This document shows positions 16,312 through 24,425 of a DNA stretch of 64,000 nucleotides, piece by piece. The stretch comes from Kribbella aluminosa. Lineage in GTDB: Bacteria > Actinomycetota > Actinomycetes > Propionibacteriales > Kribbellaceae. Below the pieces are notes generated by a model. That model made no database searches. It was not told the origin of the DNA and was given only the letters and a program-made list of their open reading frames with translations. The position numbers were made by a program, and so were the translations under genes. Position 1 is the stretch's first letter, and each line of letters starts with the position of its first letter. The stretch lies in assembly GCF_017876295.1 (NCBI RefSeq), contig NZ_JAGINT010000001.1, positions 682,001 through 746,000 of the forward strand, in the 5' to 3' direction.

Positions 16312-17628
16312 TCACTTGCCGGTGGCATCCCGGATGGCGGGGTGCCGGGTGAAGACCCGAATCGCGTCGTGCAGCTGCCGGGCCTGCGGGTCGTTCGCGT
16401 GCTGGCTCATGCGGGTCAGGGCGGCGACCTCGTTGATCCGGTGGATCAACGGCCGAACGCGGTACTCGACCGGGGTTGTCAGTACGACGGCGACGGCATC
16501 GGCCGCGGTACTGAGATCGCCGAGCTGCAGGTGCGCCTTCGCCTGCTGAAGCCTGGTCATGCGTTCGGATCCGAAGTTGCGGACCAGGTGCGGAGACGCC
16601 TCGAACAAGGCGATCGCGTGGTCCGCGTGCCGCCGGGTGAGGTGCGCTTCCCCCAATGACAGATGTGCATCGGCCCACATGCCTTCGGCGCGCTCCGGCG
16701 TACAGAAGAAGGGCCCGCCCAACTCCGGGACGTCGGCGCGGACTGTGGTGCGCTTGGCGATGGTCAACGCTTCGCGGGCTTCTCCGTGACGCCCGGAACG
16801 GGCCAGGTCCAGCGCGAGGACACTGGCCAGATAGAGCGACGAACTTCCGGTCGCGTACCGCAGCCCGTCTTCGGCGTACGACGCCGCGCGGCCGAAGTCG
16901 TCCTGCCAGAACGCGGCCCGGTGCTGAGCAGCCCGGGTCCAGGCGCGGACATCGTCCCGATCGGCTGCCTCGCCGCAGGCCCAGGCGGTCCGCGTGTGGT
17001 TCTCGGCGATGTCCGGCCGGCCGAGATCCACTGAGATCCAGGCCAGCATGTTCAGTGCCCAGCCTGCCACGGCGTACAGGTCGCGGGTCTGGTTCGGTGG
17101 CTGCCGTCCGGAGATCAGGCGGAACGCCCGGTCCCGGATCGCGCGGCTGCGCACGTACAGGGGTTTGGTCGGAGCGCGGAGGTAGTTCTCGGTGATGCGC
17201 AGGATGTCGGCCAGCAGTTGCTCGACGGTGAGATCGCCGACATTCGACTCCTCGGCCGGCGCGAGCTGTGCGATCGACTCGTCGCCTGCCTCCAGGAGCT
17301 CGTCCTCGATATCGACCACCGAGCTGACGCTGGGCTCAGGCTCTGCGGCGCCGAAACCGCCGGGTGGGACGAAGCCGAGTTCGCTGTCGTCCTCGACGTT
17401 CAGGACGTGTCGGAGGCCGGCCCGGTACGCTGCCCCGGGCCAGCGGACGGCACCGCGCTCGAGCTTCGCGAGGTAGTGCCCGTCGAGTTCGTACTTCGCC
17501 TCGGTCGTTTCCCACAGCCAGGTGCAGACAGCGTCCGCAAGCTCGGCCCTGGACATCTGCTCGCCGGGTGTACTCCGCGACGGCGTCCGCTCCCGCGCGG
17601 CTCGCAGCAGTTCATTGGGCTCTGGCAT
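16312..17628 (-). CDS. XRE-type HTH regulator with TPR-like C-terminal region, copy 1
   Basis: 438 residues. The N-terminal part (residues 24-80, MSRAELADAVCTWLWETTEAKYELDGHYLAKLERGAVRWPG) is the HTH of actinobacterial XRE regulators; the remainder is a helical array resembling TPRs (AGWALNMLAW, RAAQHRAAFWQDDFGRAASYAEDGLRYA). ATG 17628 lies seven bases after a -10-like TACAGT on the minus strand, so the mRNA is probably leaderless. Upstream are phased TGCCCC repeats. It is clearly paralogous to 18636-19976. Target genes are unknown; adjacent repeats suggest self-control. Confidence 0.8.
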   Translation of the reverse strand: MPEPNELLRAARERTPSRSTPGEQMSRAELADAVCTWLWETTEAKYELDGHYLAKLERGAVRWPGAAYRAGLRHVLNVEDDSELGFVPPGGFGAAEPEPSVSSVVDIEDELLEAGDESIAQLAPAEESNVGDLTVEQLLADILRITENYLRAPTKPLYVRSRAIRDRAFRLISGRQPPNQTRDLYAVAGWALNMLAWISVDLGRPDIAENHTRTAWACGEAADRDDVRAWTRAAQHRAAFWQDDFGRAASYAEDGLRYATGSSSLYLASVLALDLARSGRHGEAREALTIAKRTTVRADVPELGGPFFCTPERAEGMWADAHLSLGEAHLTRRHADHAIALFEASPHLVRNFGSERMTRLQQAKAHLQLGDLSTAADAVAVVLTTPVEYRVRPLIHRINEVAALTRMSQHANDPQARQLHDAIRVFTRHPAIRDATGK

Positions 17629-17635
17629 GCTGGTA

Positions 17636-17641
17636 ACTGTA
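17636..17641 (-). promoter_or_regulatory. Leaderless -10 element of XRE copy 1
   Basis: Minus-strand TACAGT, seven bases ahead of the ATG at 17628. The same sequence and spacing recurs before the paralogue at 19976. No convincing -35 box is seen. Confidence 0.5.
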
Positions 17642-17690
17642 AGAGTGCGAACACCCGCTGCGACCTCGAATCCGGGCCTGGTGGACGATC

Positions 17691-17726
17691 TGCCCCAAGC
17701 TGCCCCGCGATGCCCCGCCGTGCCCC
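17691..17726. promoter_or_regulatory. Phased TGCCCC array (4 repeats), XRE copy 1
   Basis: TGCCCC begins at 17691, 17701, 17711 and 17721, an exact 10-bp period, about one DNA turn. The array starts 63 bp from the regulator start codon, the same distance as in the paralogous copy. Confidence 0.8.
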
Positions 17727-17829
17727 GGATTCTCTGCTGTGGAAGGGCTTTCCGGCATCGTCGAGCGGAATGACAACTTCGGCTCCGGGCAGATCGCGGG
17801 CCACGATGCGACACTGAGCGTGACCATCT

Positions 17830-17865
17830 GGGGCAGTTGCGGCCAGACCGGGGCAGGACGGGGCA
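17830..17865. promoter_or_regulatory. Phased GGGGCA array (3 repeats) before the gene stub
   Basis: GGGGCA begins at 17830, 17850 and 17860, on the 10-bp grid with one position degenerate. It is preceded by TGAGCGTGA (17815-17823), which also precedes the intact array at 20159. It faces the 4-repeat array in opposite orientation. Confidence 0.7.
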
Positions 17866-17900
17866 GGAGGGCCTCGACATGGTCGATCGAGGGTGGGCGA

Positions 17901-17994
17901 ATGCCCGAGGAAGCCCTGACGACCTCGTGTACCGGCCCGGATCGGCTCGGGCCGGCCGACGACGCGTACCCGCTCCTGCTCGAGGGGATTGCGC
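17901..17994 (+). pseudogene. 5' stub of a paralogue of the 20205-20708 gene
   Basis: From ATG 17901 the translation begins MPEEALTT and continues with LGPADDAYPLLLEGIAL. This matches the start of the intact protein (MPEEAVTT, then FGRAEEGFALLEVFLEL). Similarity stops where the minus-strand phosphoesterase copy begins (17995), so only about 31 codons remain. The -10-like TAGAGT of the intact gene is not seen here. This is the broken junction of a tandem duplication. Confidence 0.7.
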
Positions 17995-18634
17995 TCAAAA
18001 GCCTGCTCCGGACGAAGGTGCGCCGAGCGGGAGACCGGCGTACTTCGTCCACTCGTACTGGCGCTGATCGCGGGTGAGGTTGATCAAGCTGACGTGGGTG
18101 ACCTCGGTCTTGGCGACACAGTTGCCCAGGGCGTTTACCTGCTGGCGGAGCGGCGCGGCCCGCGGCGCTCCGGTTCCAGTAGCCGAGGGAGACGTGCGGA
18201 TCGAGCTCAGGCAGCTCGGGAACCGAGTCGCGGCCCCACACGTCCGTGATCGCGGCGCGGAGTTGGCCGCGGAGGCGGCGCAGCCGGTCGACCGGGGACA
18301 CCGGCAGTTGCAGGCTCTCGACGTCGACGACCGCCGGGCCGAGCGTGATCTCGAACGGGCGGAAGTGTTCGAGCCGACGGTGCGCGGCGTCGATGATCGG
18401 GTCGAGATCCGCCTGCGGGACCTTGTCCACGAACCCGATGCCCTGCAGCGTCAGATGCAGCCACTGCACCGGGACCGGTGAGATCCCGGGCAGTGAACCG
18501 ACCAGGTGCTGGTACCTGGTGTGCAGGTCGCCGAGTGCAGCGTCGTGGGGGAAGACGATGTGCCAGGTGTAGAACGATCGCCCGGGCCGCCAGTTCGGGC
18601 CCCAGCACCAGTGATCACGGACTTCCCTGATCAT
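17995..18634 (-). pseudogene. 2H phosphoesterase-like protein, copy 2, frameshifted
   Basis: ATG 18634 (GAGAGGAGC upstream) begins MIREVRDHWC, paralogous to copy 1, with motifs TWHIVF and PHVSLGYW. Just after GYWN the frame breaks. Reading the other frame from about 18172 gives LRQQVNALGNCVAKTEVTHV, then SLINLTRDQRQYEWTKYAGL and a stop at 17995, which is the expected C-terminus. One extra base in CCGGTT (18170-18175) explains it. As read, the first frame runs on without family similarity. It may be a true mutation or a sequence error. Confidence 0.7.
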
Positions 18635-18635
18635 G

Positions 18636-19976
18636 TCAGCTCCTCTCGGACGCGGCGGCGGCCCGAGCTGCGCGGCGGGCCGGCAGCCCGGGACGTTGGG
18701 TGAACTCGGCGATCCGGTCCCGCAGCAGCCGGCCCTTCGGGCTCCGCGCGTACGGCGCGGTCAGCGCCGCGACCTCCGCGACGCGATGGACCAGCGGTCG
18801 GACCCGGAACTCCGGTTGCAGTTCGAGCACCGGCTCGACCGCCTCCATCGCGCCGTCGAGCTGACCGAGCAGCAGTCGCGCCTTCGCCTGCTGCAGGCGG
18901 GCCATGCGTTCGGATCCGAGGTTCCGGAGCACATACGGGACAGCCTCGAACAGGGCGACGCTGTGATCGGCATGGTCCGCAGTACGTCGGGCGTCGCCGA
19001 ACGCCAGCTGCGTGTCCGCCCACAGTCCTTCGGCGCGTTCCGACGTACAGAGAAAGACTCCACCAGGCTCGGACTCCGCCGGGCGGACGGTGAACGTCCG
19101 GGCCATGTCGAGGAGTTCGCGGGCCTTGTCGGCGCGGCCCGCCCGGGCGAGGTCGACCGAGGCGGCGCTGGCGAGGAAGAGCCGCGAGGTGCCGCCGCCG
19201 TACCGCAGTCCGTCCTCGGCGTACACGGCGGCACGGGCGAAGTCCTCCTGCCAGAACGCAGCCGTGTGCTGCGTGGCGCGGATCCAGCCTCGCAGTACGT
19301 CGTGATCCGCGGCCTCGGCACATGCCCAGGCCGTCCGGGTGTGGCTTTCGGCGATGTCGGGGCGGCCGAGATCGACGGACATCCAGGCGAGCAGCGTGAT
19401 CGCCCAGCCGGCTGCGGAGTAGAGGTCCCGGGACTGGCGCGGTGACTGGTTCCCGGCCAGCAGGGTGAACGCCCGGTCCCGGATTGCGAGGCTCTTCACG
19501 AACAGTGGACGGATCGGCGTCCGTAGGTAGGACTGTGCGATCCGCTCGATGTCCGCGTGCAACTGCTCGACGGTCAGGTCGCCGACGTTGGACTCCTCGG
19601 CGAACGACAGCAGCGCGATCGACTCGTCCCCGGCATGCACCAGGTCGTCGTCGTGGCCGGCCATCGAGGCCGGCGGGGTCGGTTCCGGCTCGCCAAGGAC
19701 GACGCCGGCCGGCGGGGTGAATCCGAGTTCGTTGTCCCCGGCAACGCCGAGCACGTGGCGCAGGCCGGAGCGGTACGCCGCACCGGGCCAGCGGACGGCG
19801 CCACGTTCCAGCTTGGCGATGTAGTGGCCGTCGAGCTCGTACTTGATCTCGGTGGTGTCCCAGAGCCAGATGCAGATGGTGTCGGCGAGTTCGCTCCGGG
19901 ACATGGGTTCGCCCGGTGCGCGACGTGATGGTGTGCGTTCTCGCGCTTCGCGCAGCAAGTCGTTCGGCCCTGACAT
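18636..19976 (-). CDS. XRE-type HTH regulator with TPR-like C-terminal region, copy 2
   Basis: 446 residues beginning MSGPNDLLREARERTPSR. The HTH (MSRSELADTICIWLWDTTEIKYELDGHYIAKLERGAVRW, residues 24-62) and helical C-terminal array are closely similar to copy 1 along the whole length. ATG 19976 lies seven bases after TACAGT on the minus strand, and the 63-bp leader up to the TGCCCC array is also conserved between copies. Its stop is one base from the ATG of the phosphoesterase gene, so they form an operon. Confidence 0.8.
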   Translation of the reverse strand: MSGPNDLLREARERTPSRRAPGEPMSRSELADTICIWLWDTTEIKYELDGHYIAKLERGAVRWPGAAYRSGLRHVLGVAGDNELGFTPPAGVVLGEPEPTPPASMAGHDDDLVHAGDESIALLSFAEESNVGDLTVEQLHADIERIAQSYLRTPIRPLFVKSLAIRDRAFTLLAGNQSPRQSRDLYSAAGWAITLLAWMSVDLGRPDIAESHTRTAWACAEAADHDVLRGWIRATQHTAAFWQEDFARAAVYAEDGLRYGGGTSRLFLASAASVDLARAGRADKARELLDMARTFTVRPAESEPGGVFLCTSERAEGLWADTQLAFGDARRTADHADHSVALFEAVPYVLRNLGSERMARLQQAKARLLLGQLDGAMEAVEPVLELQPEFRVRPLVHRVAEVAALTAPYARSPKGRLLRDRIAEFTQRPGLPARRAARAAAASERS

Positions 19977-20038
19977 GGCGGTAACTGTAAGACGCCGGAC
20001 ACCCTCTGCGACGGCCAAATCGGGGCCTGTGGATGATC

Positions 20039-20064
20039 TGCCCCACGATGCCCCGAGATGCCCC
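20039..20064. promoter_or_regulatory. Phased TGCCCC array (3 repeats), XRE copy 2
   Basis: TGCCCC begins at 20039, 20049 and 20059, exactly 10 bp apart, 63 bp from the ATG at 19976. Same layout as the array at 17691. Confidence 0.8.
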
Positions 20065-20158
20065 GAATCGCTGTGCGAAAAGGGCTTCTCGGGCGCAGCG
20101 GACCACCTTGTGACGGGCCGGCGGACACGAATTCGTGCTCGCTGAGCGTGAATTCACC

Positions 20159-20184
20159 GGGGCATTCTGGGGCATTCAGGGGCA
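20159..20184. promoter_or_regulatory. Phased GGGGCA array (3 repeats)
   Basis: GGGGCA begins at 20159, 20169 and 20179, exactly 10 bp apart and opposite in orientation to the array at 20039. It ends nine bases before a -10-like TAGAGT, so it covers the -35 region of the 20205 gene. Confidence 0.8.
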
Positions 20185-20192
20185 GCCCCATC

Positions 20193-20198
20193 TAGAGT
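20193..20198 (+). promoter_or_regulatory. Leaderless -10 element of the 20205 gene
   Basis: TAGAGT, seven bases before GTG 20205, the spacing of leaderless actinobacterial promoters. No ribosome site is seen. Confidence 0.5.
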
Positions 20199-20204
20199 GG
20201 CCGC

Positions 20205-20708
20205 GTGCCCGAGGAAGCTGTCACCACGCTGCGTGCCGAGTTGGAGCGGTTCGGGCGGGCGGAGGAAGGGTTCGCGCTGCTCGAGGTGTTCCTGGAGCTG
20301 GCGCGGCCACGGCTCGGTGCGGTGGTGCTGGATCCGGTGGGGCTGCGGTTGCCTGCGGAGCTGACCGATGATCGGGCGCTGGTGCAGACGTTGATCGACG
20401 AGATCGAGCAGGAGTCGGTGGGGAAGTCGCGCGTCGTTGAGCGCGGGTACGACATGGAGGACGAACAGGCGCGGTGGGACTATGTTCGGCTTGCGTACAG
20501 CTCGAATCAGGCGACGGTGTGGAGTCGCCGGCAGCGCACGACGTACTTCGAGGTGACTGCGCGGGAGCGGGCGACGTACTGGCTTCCGGACAGCTTGAAG
20601 TCGGAGTACTTCGACGCGTTGCGCGGGCGTGGGTGGGCGATCCCGGAGGACTGGCTGACCGCGGTGGCCAGGCGGCCCAAGCCTTGGTGGAGGCGGGGGG
20701 GCCGCTGA
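20205..20708 (+). CDS. Hypothetical protein divergent from XRE copy 2
   Basis: 167 residues from GTG 20205 (MPEEAVTTLRAELERF). I recognise no family. It is mostly helical and charged, has no signal or membrane segment, and ends in a basic tail (RRPKPWWRRGGR). The promoter carries the GGGGCA array, so it is probably controlled by the neighbouring XRE/TPR regulator. A 31-codon stub of a paralogue at 17901 shows it belongs to the duplicated module. Confidence 0.65.
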   Translation: MPEEAVTTLRAELERFGRAEEGFALLEVFLELARPRLGAVVLDPVGLRLPAELTDDRALVQTLIDEIEQESVGKSRVVERGYDMEDEQARWDYVRLAYSSNQATVWSRRQRTTYFEVTARERATYWLPDSLKSEYFDALRGRGWAIPEDWLTAVARRPKPWWRRGGR

Positions 20709-20759
20709 CCACTCAGCGGACGTCAGCCGTCGGTGCGAGGTCTCCCGGCCGAGCTGGGA

Positions 20760-22130
20760 TCAGCTGAGGGCGGGGAGGCGGGTCAGGGCTGCGGCGACGG
20801 CGGACTGGATGTCGGCGTCCTCCCAGTTGCGGTCGATGATGGTGTTGGACAGGTAGGCGTTGTACGCGGCCAGGTCCAGGTGGCCGTGGCCGCAGAGGGC
20901 GGTGAGGATGACCTTCTCCTCGCCGGACTCCTTGCAGTGCAGGGCTTCCTCGACGGCGGCGGCCAGCGCGTGGGTGGGCTCGGGGGCCGGGACGATTCCT
21001 TCCGTCCGGGCGAACTGGACGCCCGCGGCGAAGCACTCGGACTGCGGTTTGGCGACGGCCTCGATCTCGCCGGTCTCGTACAGGTGGCTGATCAGCGGGC
21101 TCATGCCGTGGTACCGCAGGCCGCCGGCGTGGATCGGGTCCGGCACGAAGTCGTGGCCGAGGGTGTGCATCTTCATCAGTGGCGTCAGCCCGATGGTGTC
21201 GCCGAAGTCGTACGCATAGGTGCCCTGGGTCAGCGACGGGCAGGCGGCCGGCTCGACCGCGCGGAGCACCGGAGACATCCGGCCGGCCCACTTCTCCCGC
21301 AGGAACGGGAACGCCAGGCCGCCGAAGTTCGACCCGCCGCCGGTGCAGCCGACGATCAGGTCCGGGGTCTCGCCGACCATCGCGAGCTGGATCAGCGCCT
21401 CCTCGCCGATCACGGTCTGGTGCAGCAGCACGTGGTTGAGTACCGACCCGAGCGCATAGTGCACCTCGGGATCCTGGACCGCGGCCTCGACCGCCTCGCT
21501 GATCGCGATGCCGAGCGACCCGGTGGAGTCCGGGGTCTCGGCGAGGATCTTCCGGCCGGCCGCGGTCAGCTCCGACGGGCTCGGGTGCACGGTCGCGCCG
21601 AAGACCTGCATCATCGTCCGCCGGTACGGCTTCTGGTCGTACGACGCGCGCACCTGCCAGACCTCACAGTCCAGCCCGAACTGCGCGCAGGCGAACGCGA
21701 GCGCCGTACCCCACTGCCCCGCACCGGTCTCGGTGGTGAGCTTCCGGACGCCGGACTTCGCGTTGTAGTACGCCTGCGGGACCGCCGTGTTCGGCTTGTG
21801 CGATCCGGCCGGCGAGACGCCCTCGTACTTGTAGTAGATGCGCGCCGGCGTATCGAGCGCCTTCTCCAGCCGATGCGCCCGGTACAGCGGGCTGGGCCGC
21901 CACAGCCGGTAGACGTCGAGCACCTCACCCGGAATGTCGACGTACTGCTCCTGTGAAACCTCCTGCAGGATCAGCTCCATCGGGAACAACGGCGCCAGAT
22001 CGTCGGGCCCGATCGGCTGCCCCGTCCCCGGGTGCAGCACCGGCGGCGGAGGCGTCGGCAGGTCGTGAAGCACGTTGTACCAACGCGTCGGCAGCTCGTC
22101 CTCTGGCAACAGAATCTTCGTCGGCATCAT
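20760..22130 (-). CDS. TrpB-like PLP enzyme (TrpB2 type)
   Basis: 456 residues. The PLP lysine is in AGSHKPNTA (Lys112), the phosphate loop is [11 protein letters not shown], and the long N-terminal segment before it is the TrpB2 feature. TrpB2 condenses indole (or related nucleophiles) with serine and often lacks a partner TrpA; none is here. ATG 22130 is chosen. GTG 22157 in frame would add nine residues, and neither has a clear ribosome site. The gene is on the same strand as the radical SAM and tryptophanase genes, 93 bp downstream of the former. Confidence 0.85.
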   Translation of the reverse strand: MMPTKILLPEDELPTRWYNVLHDLPTPPPPVLHPGTGQPIGPDDLAPLFPMELILQEVSQEQYVDIPGEVLDVYRLWRPSPLYRAHRLEKALDTPARIYYKYEGVSPAGSHKPNTAVPQAYYNAKSGVRKLTTETGAGQWGTALAFACAQFGLDCEVWQVRASYDQKPYRRTMMQVFGATVHPSPSELTAAGRKILAETPDSTGSLGIAISEAVEAAVQDPEVHYALGSVLNHVLLHQTVIGEEALIQLAMVGETPDLIVGCTGGGSNFGGLAFPFLREKWAGRMSPVLRAVEPAACPSLTQGTYAYDFGDTIGLTPLMKMHTLGHDFVPDPIHAGGLRYHGMSPLISHLYETGEIEAVAKPQSECFAAGVQFARTEGIVPAPEPTHALAAAVEEALHCKESGEEKVILTALCGHGHLDLAAYNAYLSNTIIDRNWEDADIQSAVAAALTRLPALS

Positions 22131-22223
22131 GTACGCAACGTACGACTCGCGCGCCACCCGGACAATGCCCCGAACCGGAACCGAGTCGGCACTTGTTCTG
22201 CCCCCCGGGCTGTCCGATCTCGC

Positions 22224-23894
22224 TCAGGACGGAGTGGTGGCCGCGGTTTCCATCCGCATGATCGTCTCGCGCTCAGGCCAGTGGGACCAGAAGGCGCCCT
22301 TGTAGCCGAGCTCGGTCAGGCGGAGGAGAAACGGATTGTCCGCGTAGTTGTTGTCCTCCTGGGTCAGGCCGGTGGCTGTAGGCAACATCACCCGGTGACG
22401 GTCCCGCTCGGGCACCCACTTCCACAGCAGCTCCAGGCTGGTCAGCCAACGGTCGCCTGGACCGATGTCGCCGCGCCCCTCTGGGAGGTCGGGCGAGAAG
22501 AAGTAGATGGGCCGGAAGTTGCCGTGCGCATCGAACATGAACTGCCGCTCGTAGTCGAGAACGCTCCTGCACCGATCGGCCGGGGTGAGGAGGATCTCCT
22601 CGGTCGCGGTGTTGGACTGGACCCCGGGAACGGGACGCACACCACCACTACCTGCGGCGAGACGCCTCCCCAACGGCGAGTACGGAAACGCGCGAATGCC
22701 GAGCGTGAACCCGACGACGGTGGCATCGAGTTCCATCAGCTTGTCCACGCATTCGTGCATGGTCGCCTCGGTCTCGCCCGGCATGCCCAGGAGGGCCTCG
22801 ACCATGGTGAGCATGCCGTACTGCTTCGCCAGGCCGCACAGCTTCCCCACGTCGTCGGACGTGTAGAACCTGGTGCCCTTCCCGCTGACCTTCCAGCCGT
22901 CGAGAACGTCGTCGCGGACGTGATCAGGTGCCACGTTGATGCCTGCGCAACCCGCTGCGGCCAGCAGTTCGGCGTACTCCTGGTCAAACGGGGCCGGCTG
23001 GACGTAGATCCACAACCGGAGGTCGTGCAAGGGCGACGACGCATCGTTCGTCTTCCGCCGGACGATCTCGCGAAGCACGGCCTTGCTGTGGCTGATGCTG
23101 AGGTTGAACTCGCTGTCGGTGGTGTGCAGGTCACGCACCCCTTGAGCCGTCAGCATCTCCATCTCGTCGACAACCGCCGTCTCGGCGCGGCGGGCGAACT
23201 GTGTCCCCTTGGCGTCAGGTTCGACGCAATGGGTGCAGGCGTAGGTACATCCGTTCTTGGTCAGGATGTTTCCGAGACCTCCACGGTGGTAGTAGTCGAG
23301 GTTGTCCACCTTGTAGGGCGTGCCGGACCGCCGTGTGTACGGCGTCCTCCGGTTCACCAATGTCGCGCGGCCGACCGCGGTGAGCCGATCGCGATGCGGG
23401 ACCTGGTGTACCTCGCCGTCGCCGTCGTTGATGATCAGACCGGGTACGTCCGACACCGGTGTCCCGGAAGCCAGCGCCTGGGCCAGGTCGACGATCGTCA
23501 CCTCCCCCGGGCCTTTGACGCCGAATTCGATGTCGAAGAAGTCGACCAGTGCGAACGGCATCGAGGAGAACCCGACGCCACCGCCGACGACCGGTGCGGC
23601 GCAGTAGTGGCGAATCTCGCTGATGACGTCCCGGTGCGAGTCCAGGAAGACCCGCTGCTCCTGGGGATAGATGGTGTCGGTGTTGCGGATGGTAATGCCC
23701 ACCAAGAGTGGTTCGCGGTGCTGGAAGTAGGACGCGATCGTGGTGCGCCAACGATCCCGGACGAGGGTCAGGTCGAGCACCTCGACATCAAATCCGGAAT
23801 CCTCGAGCGAGGTCGTCAGAATGTCCAGCGCATATGGCGTGATCGGAGGATGAACAAGGTTCGGGTTCACCAGCGTTACGAGCCTATCGGTCAC
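22224..23894 (-). CDS. Cobalamin-binding-type radical SAM enzyme
   Basis: 556 residues. The N-terminal Rossmann-like region (residues 5-145, VTLVNPNLVHPPITPYALDIL, VVGGGVGFSS, FGVKGPGEVTI) is of the B12-binding type but lacks the classic DxHxxG lower-ligand motif. The radical SAM cluster motif is Cys216-x3-Cys220-x2-Cys223 (CTYACTHC). The C-terminal ~200 residues are unassigned. The family includes C- and P-methyltransferases such as TsrM, but the substrate here is unknown. GTG 23894 has AGGAG six bases upstream. It lies between a TrpB-like and a tryptophanase gene. Confidence 0.8.
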   Translation of the reverse strand: MTDRLVTLVNPNLVHPPITPYALDILTTSLEDSGFDVEVLDLTLVRDRWRTTIASYFQHREPLLVGITIRNTDTIYPQEQRVFLDSHRDVISEIRHYCAAPVVGGGVGFSSMPFALVDFFDIEFGVKGPGEVTIVDLAQALASGTPVSDVPGLIINDGDGEVHQVPHRDRLTAVGRATLVNRRTPYTRRSGTPYKVDNLDYYHRGGLGNILTKNGCTYACTHCVEPDAKGTQFARRAETAVVDEMEMLTAQGVRDLHTTDSEFNLSISHSKAVLREIVRRKTNDASSPLHDLRLWIYVQPAPFDQEYAELLAAAGCAGINVAPDHVRDDVLDGWKVSGKGTRFYTSDDVGKLCGLAKQYGMLTMVEALLGMPGETEATMHECVDKLMELDATVVGFTLGIRAFPYSPLGRRLAAGSGGVRPVPGVQSNTATEEILLTPADRCRSVLDYERQFMFDAHGNFRPIYFFSPDLPEGRGDIGPGDRWLTSLELLWKWVPERDRHRVMLPTATGLTQEDNNYADNPFLLRLTELGYKGAFWSHWPERETIMRMETAATTPS

Positions 23895-24119
23895 CACTGT
23901 CTCCTTCGTCCGAGTCGGATCGACGGTGAGATCGTGACAGCGGCGGCGACCTGGCGGCAGGGGCCAGTAGGTCCGGCACGGCCGGCGACGGGCGCGACCG
24001 GGCAGCGGTTCGCGAAGTGCACAGGACGGTGCGCATTGTGGATCGGCCGGATCACTCCGCGCTTCTAACCTGATTCTGAGAGTGAGGATCGATCCCGGTG
24101 AGGTCGATGTAGGAGCGTC

Positions 24120-24425
24120 ATGGAGCACCAGGTGCTGGTCGGAGAAATGCTTCGGCAAGCGCGTCACAGACTTGGACTCAGCCAGTATGTGATTGCGGAC
24201 GAGTTGGCCAGGGTCTCGGGAAACGACTCGCTGACCCGCGAGGAAGTAGCCCGCTGGGAACGCGGGAAGAGACTCCCAGGCCCGTACTGGCGGCGGTGGA
24301 TCTGTGTGGTTCTGCGGCTGCCGACGAGTGACCTGGAGCTGGCGATCCGTTCCCAGCAGGAGGATCGGCGGCTCGCTCGTGAGCGGTTGCCTCACACGAG
24401 CGGCATCAGCGCCGCCGTGAAGTGA
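24120..24425 (+). CDS. Small XRE-family HTH protein
   Basis: 101 residues, nearly all a single HTH: GEMLRQARHRLGLSQYVIADELA then EEVARWERGKRLPGPYW. AGGAG precedes ATG 24120. It ends inside the convergent tryptophanase gene, overlapping by 34 bp, so the two genes could affect each other's transcripts. Probably regulates the local tryptophan-related genes; not proven. Confidence 0.75.
   Translation: MEHQVLVGEMLRQARHRLGLSQYVIADELARVSGNDSLTREEVARWERGKRLPGPYWRRWICVVLRLPTSDLELAIRSQQEDRRLARERLPHTSGISAAVK

Noticed and set aside
17612..18634. A 340-codon open frame covering the second phosphoesterase copy and its downstream region
   Set aside because: After residue ~155 the translation is Arg/Pro/Ser-rich without family similarity, while the correct C-terminus lies in the adjacent frame. 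It is the run-on of a frameshift.
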